Shown here: positions 28,893 through 37,279 of the stretch, piece by piece
How positions within the stretch are numbered: the first letter of the stretch is position 1
Layout of the letters: each line of letters begins with the position of its first letter
Assembly (NCBI RefSeq): GCF_016653635.2
Contig: NZ_CP067420.1
Coordinates: 3,569,501 to 3,633,500, forward strand
Origin: Skermanella sp. TT6
GTDB taxonomy: Bacteria > Pseudomonadota > Alphaproteobacteria > Azospirillales > Azospirillaceae
DNA length: 64,000 nucleotides
Direction: 5' to 3'
Notes under the pieces: model-generated
The model's input: only the letters and a program-made list of their open reading frames with translations
The model's database searches: none
What the model was told of the DNA's origin: nothing
Made by a program: the position numbers and the translations under genes

Positions 28893-31498
28893 GGCGTCAC
28901 CAGCCAGGCCAGCACGGCGACCAGGAGCAGGCAGGCGGCTCCCGTCACAGCGGTATAGCCATGCCACAGGCTGCCGATCCGGAGATCCAGGCTCCGGACG
29001 GCCGAGACATAGCCGGTGCGCGATCGCCAGAGGCCGAACAGGGCGAACACGCATCCCAGGGCGGCGTGGAAGCCGGCATAGGACAGCAGCGCCACCGTGG
29101 CGGCACCATAGGCGTGCCGCGTCGGGTCCGGCGTCCCGAGGGCGATCACGACCAGCCAGACCAGGGCGAACGCATGCCCCGCCGCGGCGAGCAGGAGCCA
29201 GAGGTCGCGCCCCGCCGACCGGCCCGCCGACCGGCCCGCCGACCGGGAGGAACCGGAGCTCGCGTTCACCGCGACGGCGCGCAGGGCGGCGGCGGCGGCG
29301 GCCACCATGCCGGCCCCCGCCAGGGCAAGAACCCACCATCCGGTATCCAGGACCTGAGGCGGCGGCCAGCCCGGAGCCGACACCCAGAGGAAAAGCGCCC
29401 CGAACGCCAGGGAGGCGAACAGCACGCCGTCGGCGACCAGCGTGAAGACCATGGCCCACCAGGACGGGGCCCCGGCCGCTTCGGAATGGACGGGAGCGGA
29501 CGCCCCCCGGCCGATCGGCAGCGGGCCGCCGTCGCGGCGCTGGCCGGTGCTCCGCGTCCACAGCATGAAGATCGCCAGCATCAGGACCGCGCCGACCGGC
29601 ACCAGCCAATAGACCTTGAACAGCAGGCCCAGGAAGACGACGCCCGTCGCCATGGCGCTGTAGAGCGGCAGGTATGTCGGTCCCGGCAGGACGATGACCT
29701 GATCGGGCGTCGCCGCGGTCATGTGGATGCCCAGCGTTTCCTGGCGTCCTTCGCGGGCGAAGCCCAGATAGCCCCTGCCCCCGGCCAGGTCGCTCGGCAG
29801 TTCCGGCGCGTCCCGGAGGGGATGGCGGCCCGACACCGTCGGCAGGGAGGCGAAGTTGTAGGACGTGGGCGGCGTCGCCTGCGCCCATTCCAGCGTGCTC
29901 GCACCCCACGGGTTGCGCGGCGCGGTCCGGCCGAACCGGACATGCAGCATCACGTCCACGACGAAAAGGGCGAAGCCGATCGTCATCATGAAGCCGCCGA
30001 AGGAGGAGATCAGGTTCGGCAGGTCCCATCCCCATCCCGGCTCGTAGCTGAAGACGCGGCGCGGCATCCCCAGCAGGCCGGTCAGGTGCATGATGAAGAA
30101 GGTCAGGTTGAAGCCGATGAAGATCAGCCAGAAGGCGACATGGCCCAGGGGATAGCGCGCGACCTTGCCGGAGAAGTGCGGCAGCCAGTAATAGGCCGCG
30201 GCCAGCAGCGGGAAGACGAAGCCGCCGACCAGCACGTAATGCATGTGCGCCACGACGAAATGGGTGTCGTGGACCTGCCAGTCGAACGGCACCACCGCGA
30301 CCATGACGCCGGTCAGCCCGCCGGCGACGAAGACGACGAAGAAGCCGAACAGGTACAGCATCGGCAGCTTCCACTGGGGCCGTCCGTCGATCAGCGTGGC
30401 CAGCCAGGAGAAGATCTGCACGCCGGTCGGGATCGCGACCAGCGTGCTGGCCGCGGAGAAGAACCCCAGCGCCAGATGCGGTATGCCGGTCGTGAACATG
30501 TGGTGGACCCACAGGCCGAAGCTGAGGAAGCCCACCGCCACGACCGAGACCACGATCCAGGTATAGCCGACGATTTCCCGCCGGGCCATGACGGGAATGA
30601 TGGTCGAGACCATGCCGGCGCCGGGCAGGAAGATGATGTAGACCTCGGGATGGCCGAACAGCCAGAACAGGTGCTGCCAGAGCAGCGGGTCTCCGCCCCG
30701 AAGCGGGTCGAAGAACGGCAGGTCGAAGGCGCGCTCGACCTCCAGCAGGATCGAGCCCAGGATCAGCGGCGGGAACCCGGCCAGCATCATGCCGGCGGTG
30801 ACCAGGATGTACCAGGCGAACAGCGGCATCCGGTCTACGGTCATGCCGGGCGCCCGCATCTTGAGGATCGTCACCGTGATCTCGACCGCGGCGCAGATCG
30901 CGGAGATCTCGACGAAGGTGATGCCGAGCAGCCAGACGTCGGCGTTGATCCCGGGAGAATAGGTGTTCGACGACAGCGGGGTATACATGAACCAGCCGCT
31001 GTCCGGGGCGACGCCCATCAGCATCGCGACGAGCAGGATCGAGCCGCCGAACACGTAGCACCAGAAGCCGTAGGCCGTCAGCCGGGGAAAGGCCAGGTCG
31101 CGCACGCCCAGCAGCTTCGGCAGCATGTAGATCGCGATCCCCTCGAACATCGGGATCGCGAACAGGAACATCATCACCGAGCCGTGCATGGTGAAGATCT
31201 GGTTGTACAGCTCCGGCCCGACGAAGGCGCCGTGCGGCGTCGCCAGCTGCGCGCGGATCAGCATCGCGAGCAGTCCGCCGATGATGAAGAAGAGGAAGGC
31301 CACCATCATGAAGCGGCGGCCGACGATGGTGTGGTTGACCGCCGACAGCCTGCCGAGGCCGGGCGGCGTGCTCCAGATCCGGTCGAGGTCCCGGTGCAGC
31401 CGCATCGCGAGGTCGGAGGACGGGGCGCCGGTGGCGGGTCCGTCGGGAGCATGGTCCGGCTTGGCCGGAAAGCCCCGGGTATCTCGGATATCGGTCAC
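28889..31498 (-). CDS. ctaD: cytochrome c oxidase subunit I+III fusion
   Basis: 869 aa from GTG 31498, overlapping the ctaC stop (GTGA). Residues ~30-560 are subunit I: TMHGSVMMF heme-a His region, WLFGHPEVYIIFLPG (CuB His, Glu and cross-linked Tyr), LWVHHMFTTGIP and DTHFVVAHMHYVLVGG (heme ligands). The D-channel Asp is kept in RDLAFPRL. In helix VIII the usual PTGxKxFSW lysine of the K-channel is Gln (PTGVQIFSW, codon CAG). Residues ~620-869 resemble subunit III with about seven helices. A SAGR x3 tandem repeat (12-bp DNA unit) lies in a loop. It is the proton-pumping terminal oxidase core. Confidence 0.88.
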   Translation of the reverse strand: MTDIRDTRGFPAKPDHAPDGPATGAPSSDLAMRLHRDLDRIWSTPPGLGRLSAVNHTIVGRRFMMVAFLFFIIGGLLAMLIRAQLATPHGAFVGPELYNQIFTMHGSVMMFLFAIPMFEGIAIYMLPKLLGVRDLAFPRLTAYGFWCYVFGGSILLVAMLMGVAPDSGWFMYTPLSSNTYSPGINADVWLLGITFVEISAICAAVEITVTILKMRAPGMTVDRMPLFAWYILVTAGMMLAGFPPLILGSILLEVERAFDLPFFDPLRGGDPLLWQHLFWLFGHPEVYIIFLPGAGMVSTIIPVMARREIVGYTWIVVSVVAVGFLSFGLWVHHMFTTGIPHLALGFFSAASTLVAIPTGVQIFSWLATLIDGRPQWKLPMLYLFGFFVVFVAGGLTGVMVAVVPFDWQVHDTHFVVAHMHYVLVGGFVFPLLAAAYYWLPHFSGKVARYPLGHVAFWLIFIGFNLTFFIMHLTGLLGMPRRVFSYEPGWGWDLPNLISSFGGFMMTIGFALFVVDVMLHVRFGRTAPRNPWGASTLEWAQATPPTSYNFASLPTVSGRHPLRDAPELPSDLAGGRGYLGFAREGRQETLGIHMTAATPDQVIVLPGPTYLPLYSAMATGVVFLGLLFKVYWLVPVGAVLMLAIFMLWTRSTGQRRDGGPLPIGRGASAPVHSEAAGAPSWWAMVFTLVADGVLFASLAFGALFLWVSAPGWPPPQVLDTGWWVLALAGAGMVAAAAAALRAVAVNASSGSSRSAGRSAGRSAGRDLWLLLAAAGHAFALVWLVVIALGTPDPTRHAYGAATVALLSYAGFHAALGCVFALFGLWRSRTGYVSAVRSLDLRIGSLWHGYTAVTGAACLLLVAVLAWLVTP

Positions 31499-32223
31499 TG
31501 GCGGTCCTGCGGGTCTGGTCGGGGCGAGTCGGGGCGGGGCGAGTCGGGGCGGGTCTGGCCGGGGTCGTTCGATGCGGCGAGGCGCGCGGGATAGCCGGCG
31601 CCGTCGTGCGCCTCGACGGTGAAACCCATCACGGCGTGGCCGGTGCCGCAGAATTCGGAGCACTTGCCGTAATAGGTGCCGGGCCGGTCGGCGAACAGGC
31701 GGATGACGTTCGTATGGCCCGGGATGGCGTCGATCTTGCCGCCCAGCCTGGGAGCCCAGAAGCTGTGGATCACGTCGGCGCTGGTGACGTGGATATCGAC
31801 CGGGCGGCCGGCCGGGATGTGCAGGATATCGGTCGTGGCGGAAGCGCCCGGCGTATCCGGGTAGGCGAATTCCCATTGCCACTGGCGGGCGTGGGCGTCG
31901 ATCCGGAGCGTGCCGTCCCCCGGGCGCGCGACCATCCGCTCGCCGACGAACAGCGCGTAGCCGAGCAGCGCCGACAGCACGGCGATGGGCATGACCAGCC
32001 CGCCCCACAGGACGAAGGCCTGCCCCACCGGCCGGTCGGAATTCCCTGACGGATGCCGGCGCAGGAAGGCGAAACCGAACAGCGCCATCACCAGGGCGAA
32101 CAGCACGACGGAGCCGGCCAGCATCACCCACCAGAGCGTCGCGATGCTCTGCGCCGCCGGGCCGGCGGGGTCGAGGGTCGAGAACGGGCCGCCGCAGCCG
32201 CCCAGCAACGCGGCGGCAGCCAA
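31495..32223 (-). CDS. ctaC: cytochrome c oxidase subunit II
   Basis: About 242 aa from the TTG at 32223; the true start is unclear. The lipobox-like AALLGGC is followed by two membrane helices and the cupredoxin domain with the CuA site: VIHSFWAP His, then KCSEFCGTGHAVMGF (Cys-x-Glu-x-Cys-x3-His-x2-Met). No cytochrome c domain is attached, so this is aa3-type and not caa3-type. The frame upstream of 32223 contains K/R residues fitting a signal n-region but no ATG or GTG before it enters the divergent gene; ATC at 32277 is another candidate. The C-terminus has DSPRP repeats. Confidence 0.88.
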   Translation of the reverse strand: MAAAALLGGCGGPFSTLDPAGPAAQSIATLWWVMLAGSVVLFALVMALFGFAFLRRHPSGNSDRPVGQAFVLWGGLVMPIAVLSALLGYALFVGERMVARPGDGTLRIDAHARQWQWEFAYPDTPGASATTDILHIPAGRPVDIHVTSADVIHSFWAPRLGGKIDAIPGHTNVIRLFADRPGTYYGKCSEFCGTGHAVMGFTVEAHDGAGYPARLAASNDPGQTRPDSPRPDSPRPDPQDRQ

Positions 32224-32295
32224 TCCCTTGAAGGTCCGGGATGCCGGGTTACCTGTCGGTGAAGGTGTTTTTACGATGGAAACGGAACTCGAAGC

Positions 32296-32799
32296 ATGGC
32301 GAACCCGGTCGAAGAGAACAACCCCGTGCTCAGCCAGGTCGCGGAGAAGGGCACCCAATCCCTGGTGGCGGTCGCGGGTCATCCGATCCATGCCATGATG
32401 GTGGCCTTCCCGATCGCCCTGACCATGGCGACGCTGGGCAGCGACGTATTCTTCTGGTGGAGCGGAGACCCCTTCTGGGCGAGGGCCAGCCTCTGGGCCT
32501 GCGGCGCGGCGTTCTGGCTCGGCGTCGCGGCGGGACTGGCTGGCACGGCGGAACTGCTGTTCGTCCCCGGCATCCGCAACCGGGCGGCAAGCTGGACCCA
32601 CGCCGTCGCGGCGATGATGCTGCTGTCCATCCTGGGGATGAATTGGGGCCTTCGCCTGTATGCCGACGAGTCGGTGATCCTGCCGCTCGGCATCGCGCTG
32701 TCCGGCCTGAGCGCCGTCTTCGTCGGCATCGCCGGGTGGCATGGCGGCAAGCTGGTGTTCGATCATGGCATCGGCCTCATGATATCCAGTAACGGATGA
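32296..32799 (+). CDS. DUF2231-type membrane protein
   Basis: 167 aa with four predicted membrane helices. The motif GHPIHAMMVAFPIALTMATLGSD near residue 28 is typical of DUF2231 proteins. It is divergent from ctaC with only ~70 bp between them. DUF2231 members often sit near heme, copper or oxidase genes but have no proven role. The last 23 bp overlap the convergent 168-aa gene. Confidence 0.75.
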   Translation: MANPVEENNPVLSQVAEKGTQSLVAVAGHPIHAMMVAFPIALTMATLGSDVFFWWSGDPFWARASLWACGAAFWLGVAAGLAGTAELLFVPGIRNRAASWTHAVAAMMLLSILGMNWGLRLYADESVILPLGIALSGLSAVFVGIAGWHGGKLVFDHGIGLMISSNG

Positions 32800-33283
32800 G
32801 GTCTTCGACCATCATGCGCAACCCGCCGGGCTGGTGAAGCCAGTCCGGCAGGATCGCCAGGTCGACCGCCGGCTTCTCGAGGACCAGCCACAGGATCGCC
32901 GCGATCAGCCCGAGGGTCAGGCCGATCGCGGCGATCTTGCGCCACATGCGGTAGGTGCCGGACGGCTCGAAGACCCGCAGGACCACGAAGCCGTGGCGGA
33001 CATGCATCGCCGCCAGGCCGCCGACCACCAGCAGTTTCAGCGCGAACCAGACGGTATACACCTCCCGGACGAAGATCAGCGCGGTCCCCGTCCCGATCGC
33101 CACGAAGGCTGCGGGCGAGGCGATGGTGACGAAGAGGAAGCGGGTCAGCCGCTGCAAGTCGAACCGCGTCGGATCATGGGTTATCCCGGTGCGCTGGGCG
33201 AACAGGCCCGGGATGACCAGCAGGCAGCCGCACCAGACGACCAGGGACGCGATATGGGCGGTCTTGAGCCAGACGACCGTCAT
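32777..33283 (-). CDS. CopD-like membrane protein
   Basis: 168 aa with four membrane helices. MTVVWLKTAHIASLVVWCGCLLVIPGLF and a pair of His in helical contexts (TAHIAS; VRHGFVV) resemble the CopD/YtfG-like family of membrane proteins linked to copper handling and cytochrome oxidase assembly. ATG 33283 is chosen from that conserved start. The 3' end overlaps the convergent DUF2231 gene by 23 bp. Confidence 0.6.
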   Translation of the reverse strand: MTVVWLKTAHIASLVVWCGCLLVIPGLFAQRTGITHDPTRFDLQRLTRFLFVTIASPAAFVAIGTGTALIFVREVYTVWFALKLLVVGGLAAMHVRHGFVVLRVFEPSGTYRMWRKIAAIGLTLGLIAAILWLVLEKPAVDLAILPDWLHQPGGLRMMVEDLIRYWIS

Positions 33284-33420
33284 GGGGTCGGCTGGACGTG
33301 AACGGTTCTCATGGAGGCCCCGCTTTGCTTCTGTTGCGCACTGTTCCAATGCGTACGAACGACCTGCTGTTCTCATCCCCGGAAAATAAAGAGGTCACAG
33401 GTCGGCAAGGCGCAGCCCTT

Positions 33421-33447
33421 CGGGAGGGGCGGCGTCCCGCCGCCCGG
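33421..33447 (-). terminator. GC hairpin downstream of SDR gene
   Basis: A copy of the hairpin GAGGGGCGGCGTCCCGCCGC seen at ~662-681, located 17 bp after the stop of the minus-strand SDR. Its repetition in the same position relative to another minus-strand gene supports a 3'-end role. No U-tract. Confidence 0.4.
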
Positions 33448-33463
33448 ACCCGGGACAGTCAGG

Positions 33464-34243
33464 TCAGAGGATGCCGTGGTAGGCGCCTCCGTCGATCAGC
33501 AGGCTCTGGCCGGTGATGTAGCCGGCATGGGCGGAGCACAGGAAGGCGCAGGCCTTGCCGAACTCCGACGGATCGCCGAACCGGCGGGCCGGGATCTCGG
33601 CGCGGCGCTGGTCGGCGAACTCCTCCACGGCGACGCCCTGGGCCTTCGCCCCGCCCTCCAGCCCGGTGCGGAGCCGGCGGGTATCGAACGAGCCCGGCAG
33701 GACGAAATTGATCGTCACGTTGGCGTGGGCGACCGACCGGGCGACGCCGGCCAGAAAGCCGGTCAGGCCGGCGCGGGCGCCGCTCGACAGGTCCAGCCCG
33801 GTCAGCGGCATCTTGACGGACGCCGAGGTGATGTTGACGATCCGGCCGAACTTCCGCTCGACCATGCCGTCGATCACGCGCTGGACCAGTTCGATCGGGG
33901 TCACCATGTTGCCGATGACCCCGGCGACCATGGCGTCGCGGTCGATCTCGCGAAAGTCGCGGCGCGGCGGGCCGCCGTTGTTGTTGACCAGGATGTCCAC
34001 GGCCGGCACCGCGGCGAGCAGGGCGTCCTGCCCCTCGCGGGTCGCCACGTCGGCGGCGACCGCGATGACGGTGCCGCCGGTTTCCTTCCGGATCTCCTCG
34101 GCGGTCCTGTCCAGGACGGCCTGGTCGCGGCCGTTCACCACGACGGTGCATCCGGCGCGCGCCAGTTCCAGGGCGCAGGCGCGGCCAAGGCCCTGGCTGG
34201 ACGCGCACACGACGGCGTTCCGTCCGCTCAGTCCGAGATCCAT
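33464..34243 (-). CDS. SDR family oxidoreductase
   Basis: 259 aa. Rossmann glycine motif CASSQGLGRA (atypical for TGxxxGIG), then VNNNGGPP, a catalytic Ser in ITSASVK, and a C-terminal GQSLLIDGG. The active-site Tyr of the usual YxxxK is replaced: the position reads SSGARAGLTGF, so the classical Tyr and Lys are not visible. Such divergent SDRs resemble 3-oxoacyl-ACP reductase-like proteins with altered chemistry. An excellent ribosome site (AAGGAGGAGA) precedes ATG 34243. Confidence 0.88.
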   Translation of the reverse strand: MDLGLSGRNAVVCASSQGLGRACALELARAGCTVVVNGRDQAVLDRTAEEIRKETGGTVIAVAADVATREGQDALLAAVPAVDILVNNNGGPPRRDFREIDRDAMVAGVIGNMVTPIELVQRVIDGMVERKFGRIVNITSASVKMPLTGLDLSSGARAGLTGFLAGVARSVAHANVTINFVLPGSFDTRRLRTGLEGGAKAQGVAVEEFADQRRAEIPARRFGDPSEFGKACAFLCSAHAGYITGQSLLIDGGAYHGIL

Positions 34244-34347
34244 GGCAAGTCTCCTCCTTTTTTGAATGCTCGGGCTCCGGCCCGAGGCGACGAGGGTGTT
34301 GGACCCGGCGAGGATTATCAAGCCATGGTTCGGTATCGCAGGGATCA

Positions 34348-34396
34348 GGCCGCCCGAAGGGCTGCCGGGGCCGCCCGAAGGGCTGCAGGGGCCGCC
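34348..34396. repeat. 21-bp tandem repeat, 2.3 copies
   Basis: Unit GGCCGCCCGAAGGGCTGC plus three bases at 34348-34368 and 34369-34389, with a partial third. Only one mismatch between full copies. It sits at the edge of a decayed LysR fragment, consistent with slippage in non-selected DNA. Confidence 0.75.
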
Positions 34397-34533
34397 GGTC
34401 GAGCGCGCCGCTCCGGACGGCACGACCCGGCCGCCACGGCGTCGAAGCCCTCGGCCACGATGTCGATCAGCGCGGTGTCGGTGACGATCTCCAGGTCGAT
34501 GCCGGGATGGCGCTTCAGGAACGGCGCCACCAT
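34396..34533 (-). pseudogene. LysR effector-domain remnant
   Basis: The minus frame from 34533 reads MVAPFLKRHPGIDLEIVTDT and then ALIDIVAEGFDA. This matches the LysR substrate-binding domain block (FLxRYPxVxLEIVxDxxxVDIVAEGFDAG). Both flanks of a LysR protein are missing and no helix-turn-helix domain is nearby. It lies in the 456-bp gap ahead of the SDR gene, where LysR-SDR pairs are common, so it may be the relic of that gene's former regulator. Confidence 0.65.
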
Positions 34534-34699
34534 GGGGCGAGGACCAGCTGGGCCGCCGGAGCGGGCGGCCGCTATCCCCGCGAGCAGCTCGCCCACATGG
34601 ACAGCGAGAAGGCCTGATCGTTTGCGACGACCACGCCCTTTCCTCCCGGCCCCTCTCCCCGAGGGAAGAGCCGCGGCAGAAGGGGCAAGCCGGGCTCGA

Positions 34700-34951
34700 T
34701 CAAGCAGGATCGAGTCGGTCGTCGTCGCGGGGCTGGTTTCCGACACCGGAGCGAGCCAGGATTTCCTTGGCCCGGCCGCGTTCGGCACGGGAACCGCGGG
34801 CAGCGAAGTAACGCGCTGCCTCGGCTTGAGCCCCGACCCGCGCCGCCAGCGCTGTCGCGATATACTGGTTGAGGCTGACGCCGGCGGCTTCCGCCTGGGC
34901 TGCGGCCTCCTTCTTCAGGTCTTCGGGAATGCGCAAGGGGAAACTGCTCAT
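34700..34951 (-). CDS. ribbon-helix-helix antitoxin-like protein
   Basis: 83 aa. FPLRIPEDLKKEAAAQAEAAGVSLNQYIATALAARV is a ribbon-helix-helix fold (HicB-C-terminal/Arc type) that would bind DNA as a dimer. The C-terminal part is charged and may contact the toxin. ATG 34951 overlaps the stop of the PIN gene by 4 bp (ATGA), so it is translated second. Function inferred from the pairing. Confidence 0.8.
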   Translation of the reverse strand: MSSFPLRIPEDLKKEAAAQAEAAGVSLNQYIATALAARVGAQAEAARYFAARGSRAERGRAKEILARSGVGNQPRDDDRLDPA

Positions 34952-35373
34952 GAGTACATCCTCCTGAGGACATCCGCGGGGCGCCCGACGGTAATGCCGA
35001 ACGGGGCGGCACCAGCCGCCATGTCGGAAAGGTTGAAGCTGGCGATCATGTCGGCTGCCCCGTTTATAGCGGTTTCCAACACGAGGTCGTCGTCCGGATC
35101 AAGGGCGCCGGGACGCCAGCGGTATCTGAAGGAGACAGGTACGCAGAGGCCTGCGATCTCATCCAGAACGCCCAGGACATCAGCGATGCCGATGCCGAAT
35201 TTCGCCAGATTGCCCGGCCGCGTCAACACCGCCTCATACTCCACCATCAGCGTGGTCGACATGAGGAATTGCGCCTCACCCTCGAGCATCTTCAGCAGAA
35301 GATGGCGTGAGGCACCAGCCGGGCTGTGAAAAGCCGCGAACATGACATCGGTATCGAGAACCAGCTTCAACAT
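34948..35373 (-). CDS. PIN domain toxin (COG1569 type)
   Basis: 141 aa from ATG 35373. The PIN nuclease acidic residues are in LVLDTDVMFAAF (D7, D9), STTLMVEYEAVL (Glu) and DPDDDLVLETA (Asp). GRPADVLRRM ends the fold. PIN toxins of this group are predicted Mg-dependent RNases. No clear ribosome site precedes this ATG, and an upstream GTG or the ATG at 35424 cannot be excluded. The toxin gene precedes its partner, the reverse of the commonest order. Confidence 0.82.
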   Translation of the reverse strand: MLKLVLDTDVMFAAFHSPAGASRHLLLKMLEGEAQFLMSTTLMVEYEAVLTRPGNLAKFGIGIADVLGVLDEIAGLCVPVSFRYRWRPGALDPDDDLVLETAINGAADMIASFNLSDMAAGAAPFGITVGRPADVLRRMYS

Positions 35374-35474
35374 GGAGGAAGCATAGGCGACATCACCCGT
35401 GACGTCAACGCGATGACATCGCATGTGACATCACGGGACGACGAGAAGGCCTGATCGACTTATCGTCGGGTCAC

Positions 35475-35616
35475 GATGAGTTCGGCCGGTCCGTCGTAGG
35501 TCGGCCTCGGCCGAAGGCCGACGCCGACATCGTGGCCGGAACGTTGACGCAGGGTGTCGGCGTTCGCCCCGACGGGCGAAGGCCGACCTACGCCACTCCG
35601 TTCCGCAGAACTCATC
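35475..35616. repeat. palindromic dispersed element, copy B
   Basis: The core 35496-35591 matches copy A (13338-13433) with three mismatches over 96 bp. The outer arms GATGAGTTC (35475-35483) and its complement (35608-35616) differ from those of copy A. There is no ORF; it accounts for most of the 311-bp PIN-ppsR gap, directly beyond the ppsR stop. Confidence 0.75.
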
Positions 35617-35684
35617 AAAATCAATGTGCAGGACCAATAGAGGATATCAACGGTGCTCGCCGAAGCCCGGCATTTCCCGGCCGA

Positions 35685-37196
35685 TCACTCCCCGCTTTCC
35701 AGATCTCCCAGGCCGTAGCGCCGCAGCTTGACGTAGAGACTCTGCCGGCTGAGGCCGAGGATCTCGGCGGCGGAGGCGCGGTTGTCGCCGGTCAGCTCCA
35801 GGGCGGCCTCGATGCACAGGCGCTCGATCACGTCGGTGGTCTCGCGCACCAGGTCCTTGAGCGGCACGCGGCCGACCAGCTCGGTCAGCTGCTCGACGGC
35901 GCGGGGCAGCTCCTTCTTCCGGGTCTCGGTCGCCAGCCGGCGGCCGACGTCGCGGATGGCGAAGCCGAAGCAGGGCTGGCCGGAGCCGGGCACCGTGCCG
36001 GCGGATACCTCGATCTCGGTTCCGGCGCCGTACTCGCCGTGGAAGGTGGTGGCGTACAGGCGGACGGAGCCGTGCTGTCGCAGGTTCGCCATCAGCACGC
36101 CCAGGTCGACGCCGGGCCGCCCAAGCCAGCGTTCCAGCGACTGACCGCGCGCCTGCTCCTCCGCGGCGAGCTGGGCGAGGTCCAGGAAGGCCGCGTTGGC
36201 CTCCAGGATGCGGCCTTCGTCGTCGGTCACGACGAAACCGTCGGGCATGCTTTCGACGACCTGGAGCTGGTGCGGCTGGATCTCGGACGGGGCGGCCCGG
36301 TCGGCCGTCAGGGGAATCAGCCGCACGAGGAAGAGCGACGCGGCATCCTGGCGGAACAGCGAGCAGGTCACCTGGAGCTCCCTGCCGAAGCCGGTCCTGG
36401 CCTGACCCTCGTCCGCCCGGCCGGTGGCCCGCACGCCGGCCATCAGAAGCTGGAGCGCCGGCGCGTCGGCGGGGTCGAGGGCTTCGATCAGCGTGCGGCC
36501 GGCCACCCCGCCGACCGCGTGGCCCAGCAGGGCGTCGGCGGCGGGGTTCGCCTCGATGATCTTGTAGGTGCCGGCGTCGACGATGACGATCGCCTCGTGG
36601 GTCATCTGGAACAGCAGGCGATAGCGCATCTCGACATGGCGCAGGCGCGCATAGTCCCGCTCCATGGACTGCTGCGCCTCGACCAGCCGTTGCTGGAGCG
36701 CGGCCGACGGGCGAAGGTCGCGGCCGATCGCCACCATCTTGCCCTCGGCGCCGATCCGGACGACGGAATACTGGATCGGGATGTCGGCGCTGCGCGGCAG
36801 CGGATGGTTGACGTGGCGCCAGCGCGGCGTGGCGCCTGCCTGCGCGTCGCGCAGCATGGCCTCGACCTTGATTCGGCTTTCGACGGTGACGGTGTCGAGC
36901 CAGGAACGGCCGATCCACTGGTCCGCCCAGTCGCGCGGCAGGTCGTCGTTGCCGTAGGTCAGGTCACGGATCACGCCCTTGACGTCAAGGACCAGCGCGA
37001 TGTCCCCGGCGGACGCGACCAGGGCCGCCACGGCCTCGGCGTCCAGCTTCTCGAACGACTCCTTTGGAGCTTTGAAGTGCTTCACGGGAGGCGAGACCTT
37101 CGGGCCCGAAGGATTGAAGTCAGCGCCTGCGGGCCTGGGGCCGGCTTGGCTGTCAAGCGGCCCGGCGAGTTCGGCTGACGCCTTGGATCTCACCAT
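35685..37196 (-). CDS. ppsR: PpsR/CrtJ photosynthesis repressor
   Basis: 503 aa. PAS domains at ~50-160, ~165-285 and ~310-430, with a coiled linker (~145-170, ALQQRLVEAQQSMERDYARL), and a C-terminal Fis-type helix-turn-helix (NRASAAEILGLSRQSLYVKLRRYGL, ~470-495). This is the standard PpsR/CrtJ architecture: a redox/oxygen-responsive repressor of bch, crt and puc genes binding TGT-N12-ACA. A typical redox Cys in the DNA-binding domain is not obvious; the nearest Cys is in RLCIEAALEL. Two operator-like sequences lie 20-55 bp ahead of its start, implying autoregulation. Confidence 0.94.
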   Translation of the reverse strand: MVRSKASAELAGPLDSQAGPRPAGADFNPSGPKVSPPVKHFKAPKESFEKLDAEAVAALVASAGDIALVLDVKGVIRDLTYGNDDLPRDWADQWIGRSWLDTVTVESRIKVEAMLRDAQAGATPRWRHVNHPLPRSADIPIQYSVVRIGAEGKMVAIGRDLRPSAALQQRLVEAQQSMERDYARLRHVEMRYRLLFQMTHEAIVIVDAGTYKIIEANPAADALLGHAVGGVAGRTLIEALDPADAPALQLLMAGVRATGRADEGQARTGFGRELQVTCSLFRQDAASLFLVRLIPLTADRAAPSEIQPHQLQVVESMPDGFVVTDDEGRILEANAAFLDLAQLAAEEQARGQSLERWLGRPGVDLGVLMANLRQHGSVRLYATTFHGEYGAGTEIEVSAGTVPGSGQPCFGFAIRDVGRRLATETRKKELPRAVEQLTELVGRVPLKDLVRETTDVIERLCIEAALELTGDNRASAAEILGLSRQSLYVKLRRYGLGDLESGE

Positions 37197-37217
37197 TTAG
37201 GGCATCCCGGGAAAATT

Positions 37218-37235
37218 TGTCAAGTAAGGTTGACG
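37218..37235 (-). promoter_or_regulatory. PpsR-like operator 1 upstream of ppsR
   Basis: TGTCAAGTAAGGTTGACG, i.e. TGT-N12-ACG with an inner CAA/TTG dyad. It differs from the PpsR/CrtJ consensus TGT-N12-ACA only at the last base. It ends 22 bp from the ppsR start codon and overlaps the next site by two bases. Confidence 0.55.
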
Positions 37236-37251
37236 TAAAAAAACATTGACA
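37234..37251 (-). promoter_or_regulatory. PpsR-like operator 2 upstream of ppsR
   Basis: CGT-N12-ACA on the plus strand (TGT-N12-ACG on the minus), AT-rich in the centre, overlapping operator 1 by two bases. Two phased half-consensus boxes fit the cooperative tetramer binding known for PpsR. Confidence 0.5.
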
Positions 37252-37279
37252 ATAGAAACCACAGTCGCGCCCCGCACGT

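Noticed and set aside
32296-32766. Long N-terminal extension of subunit II across the divergent DUF2231 gene
   Set aside because: The extension is a shadow of the DUF2231 coding frame and would bury the lipobox far from the N-terminus.
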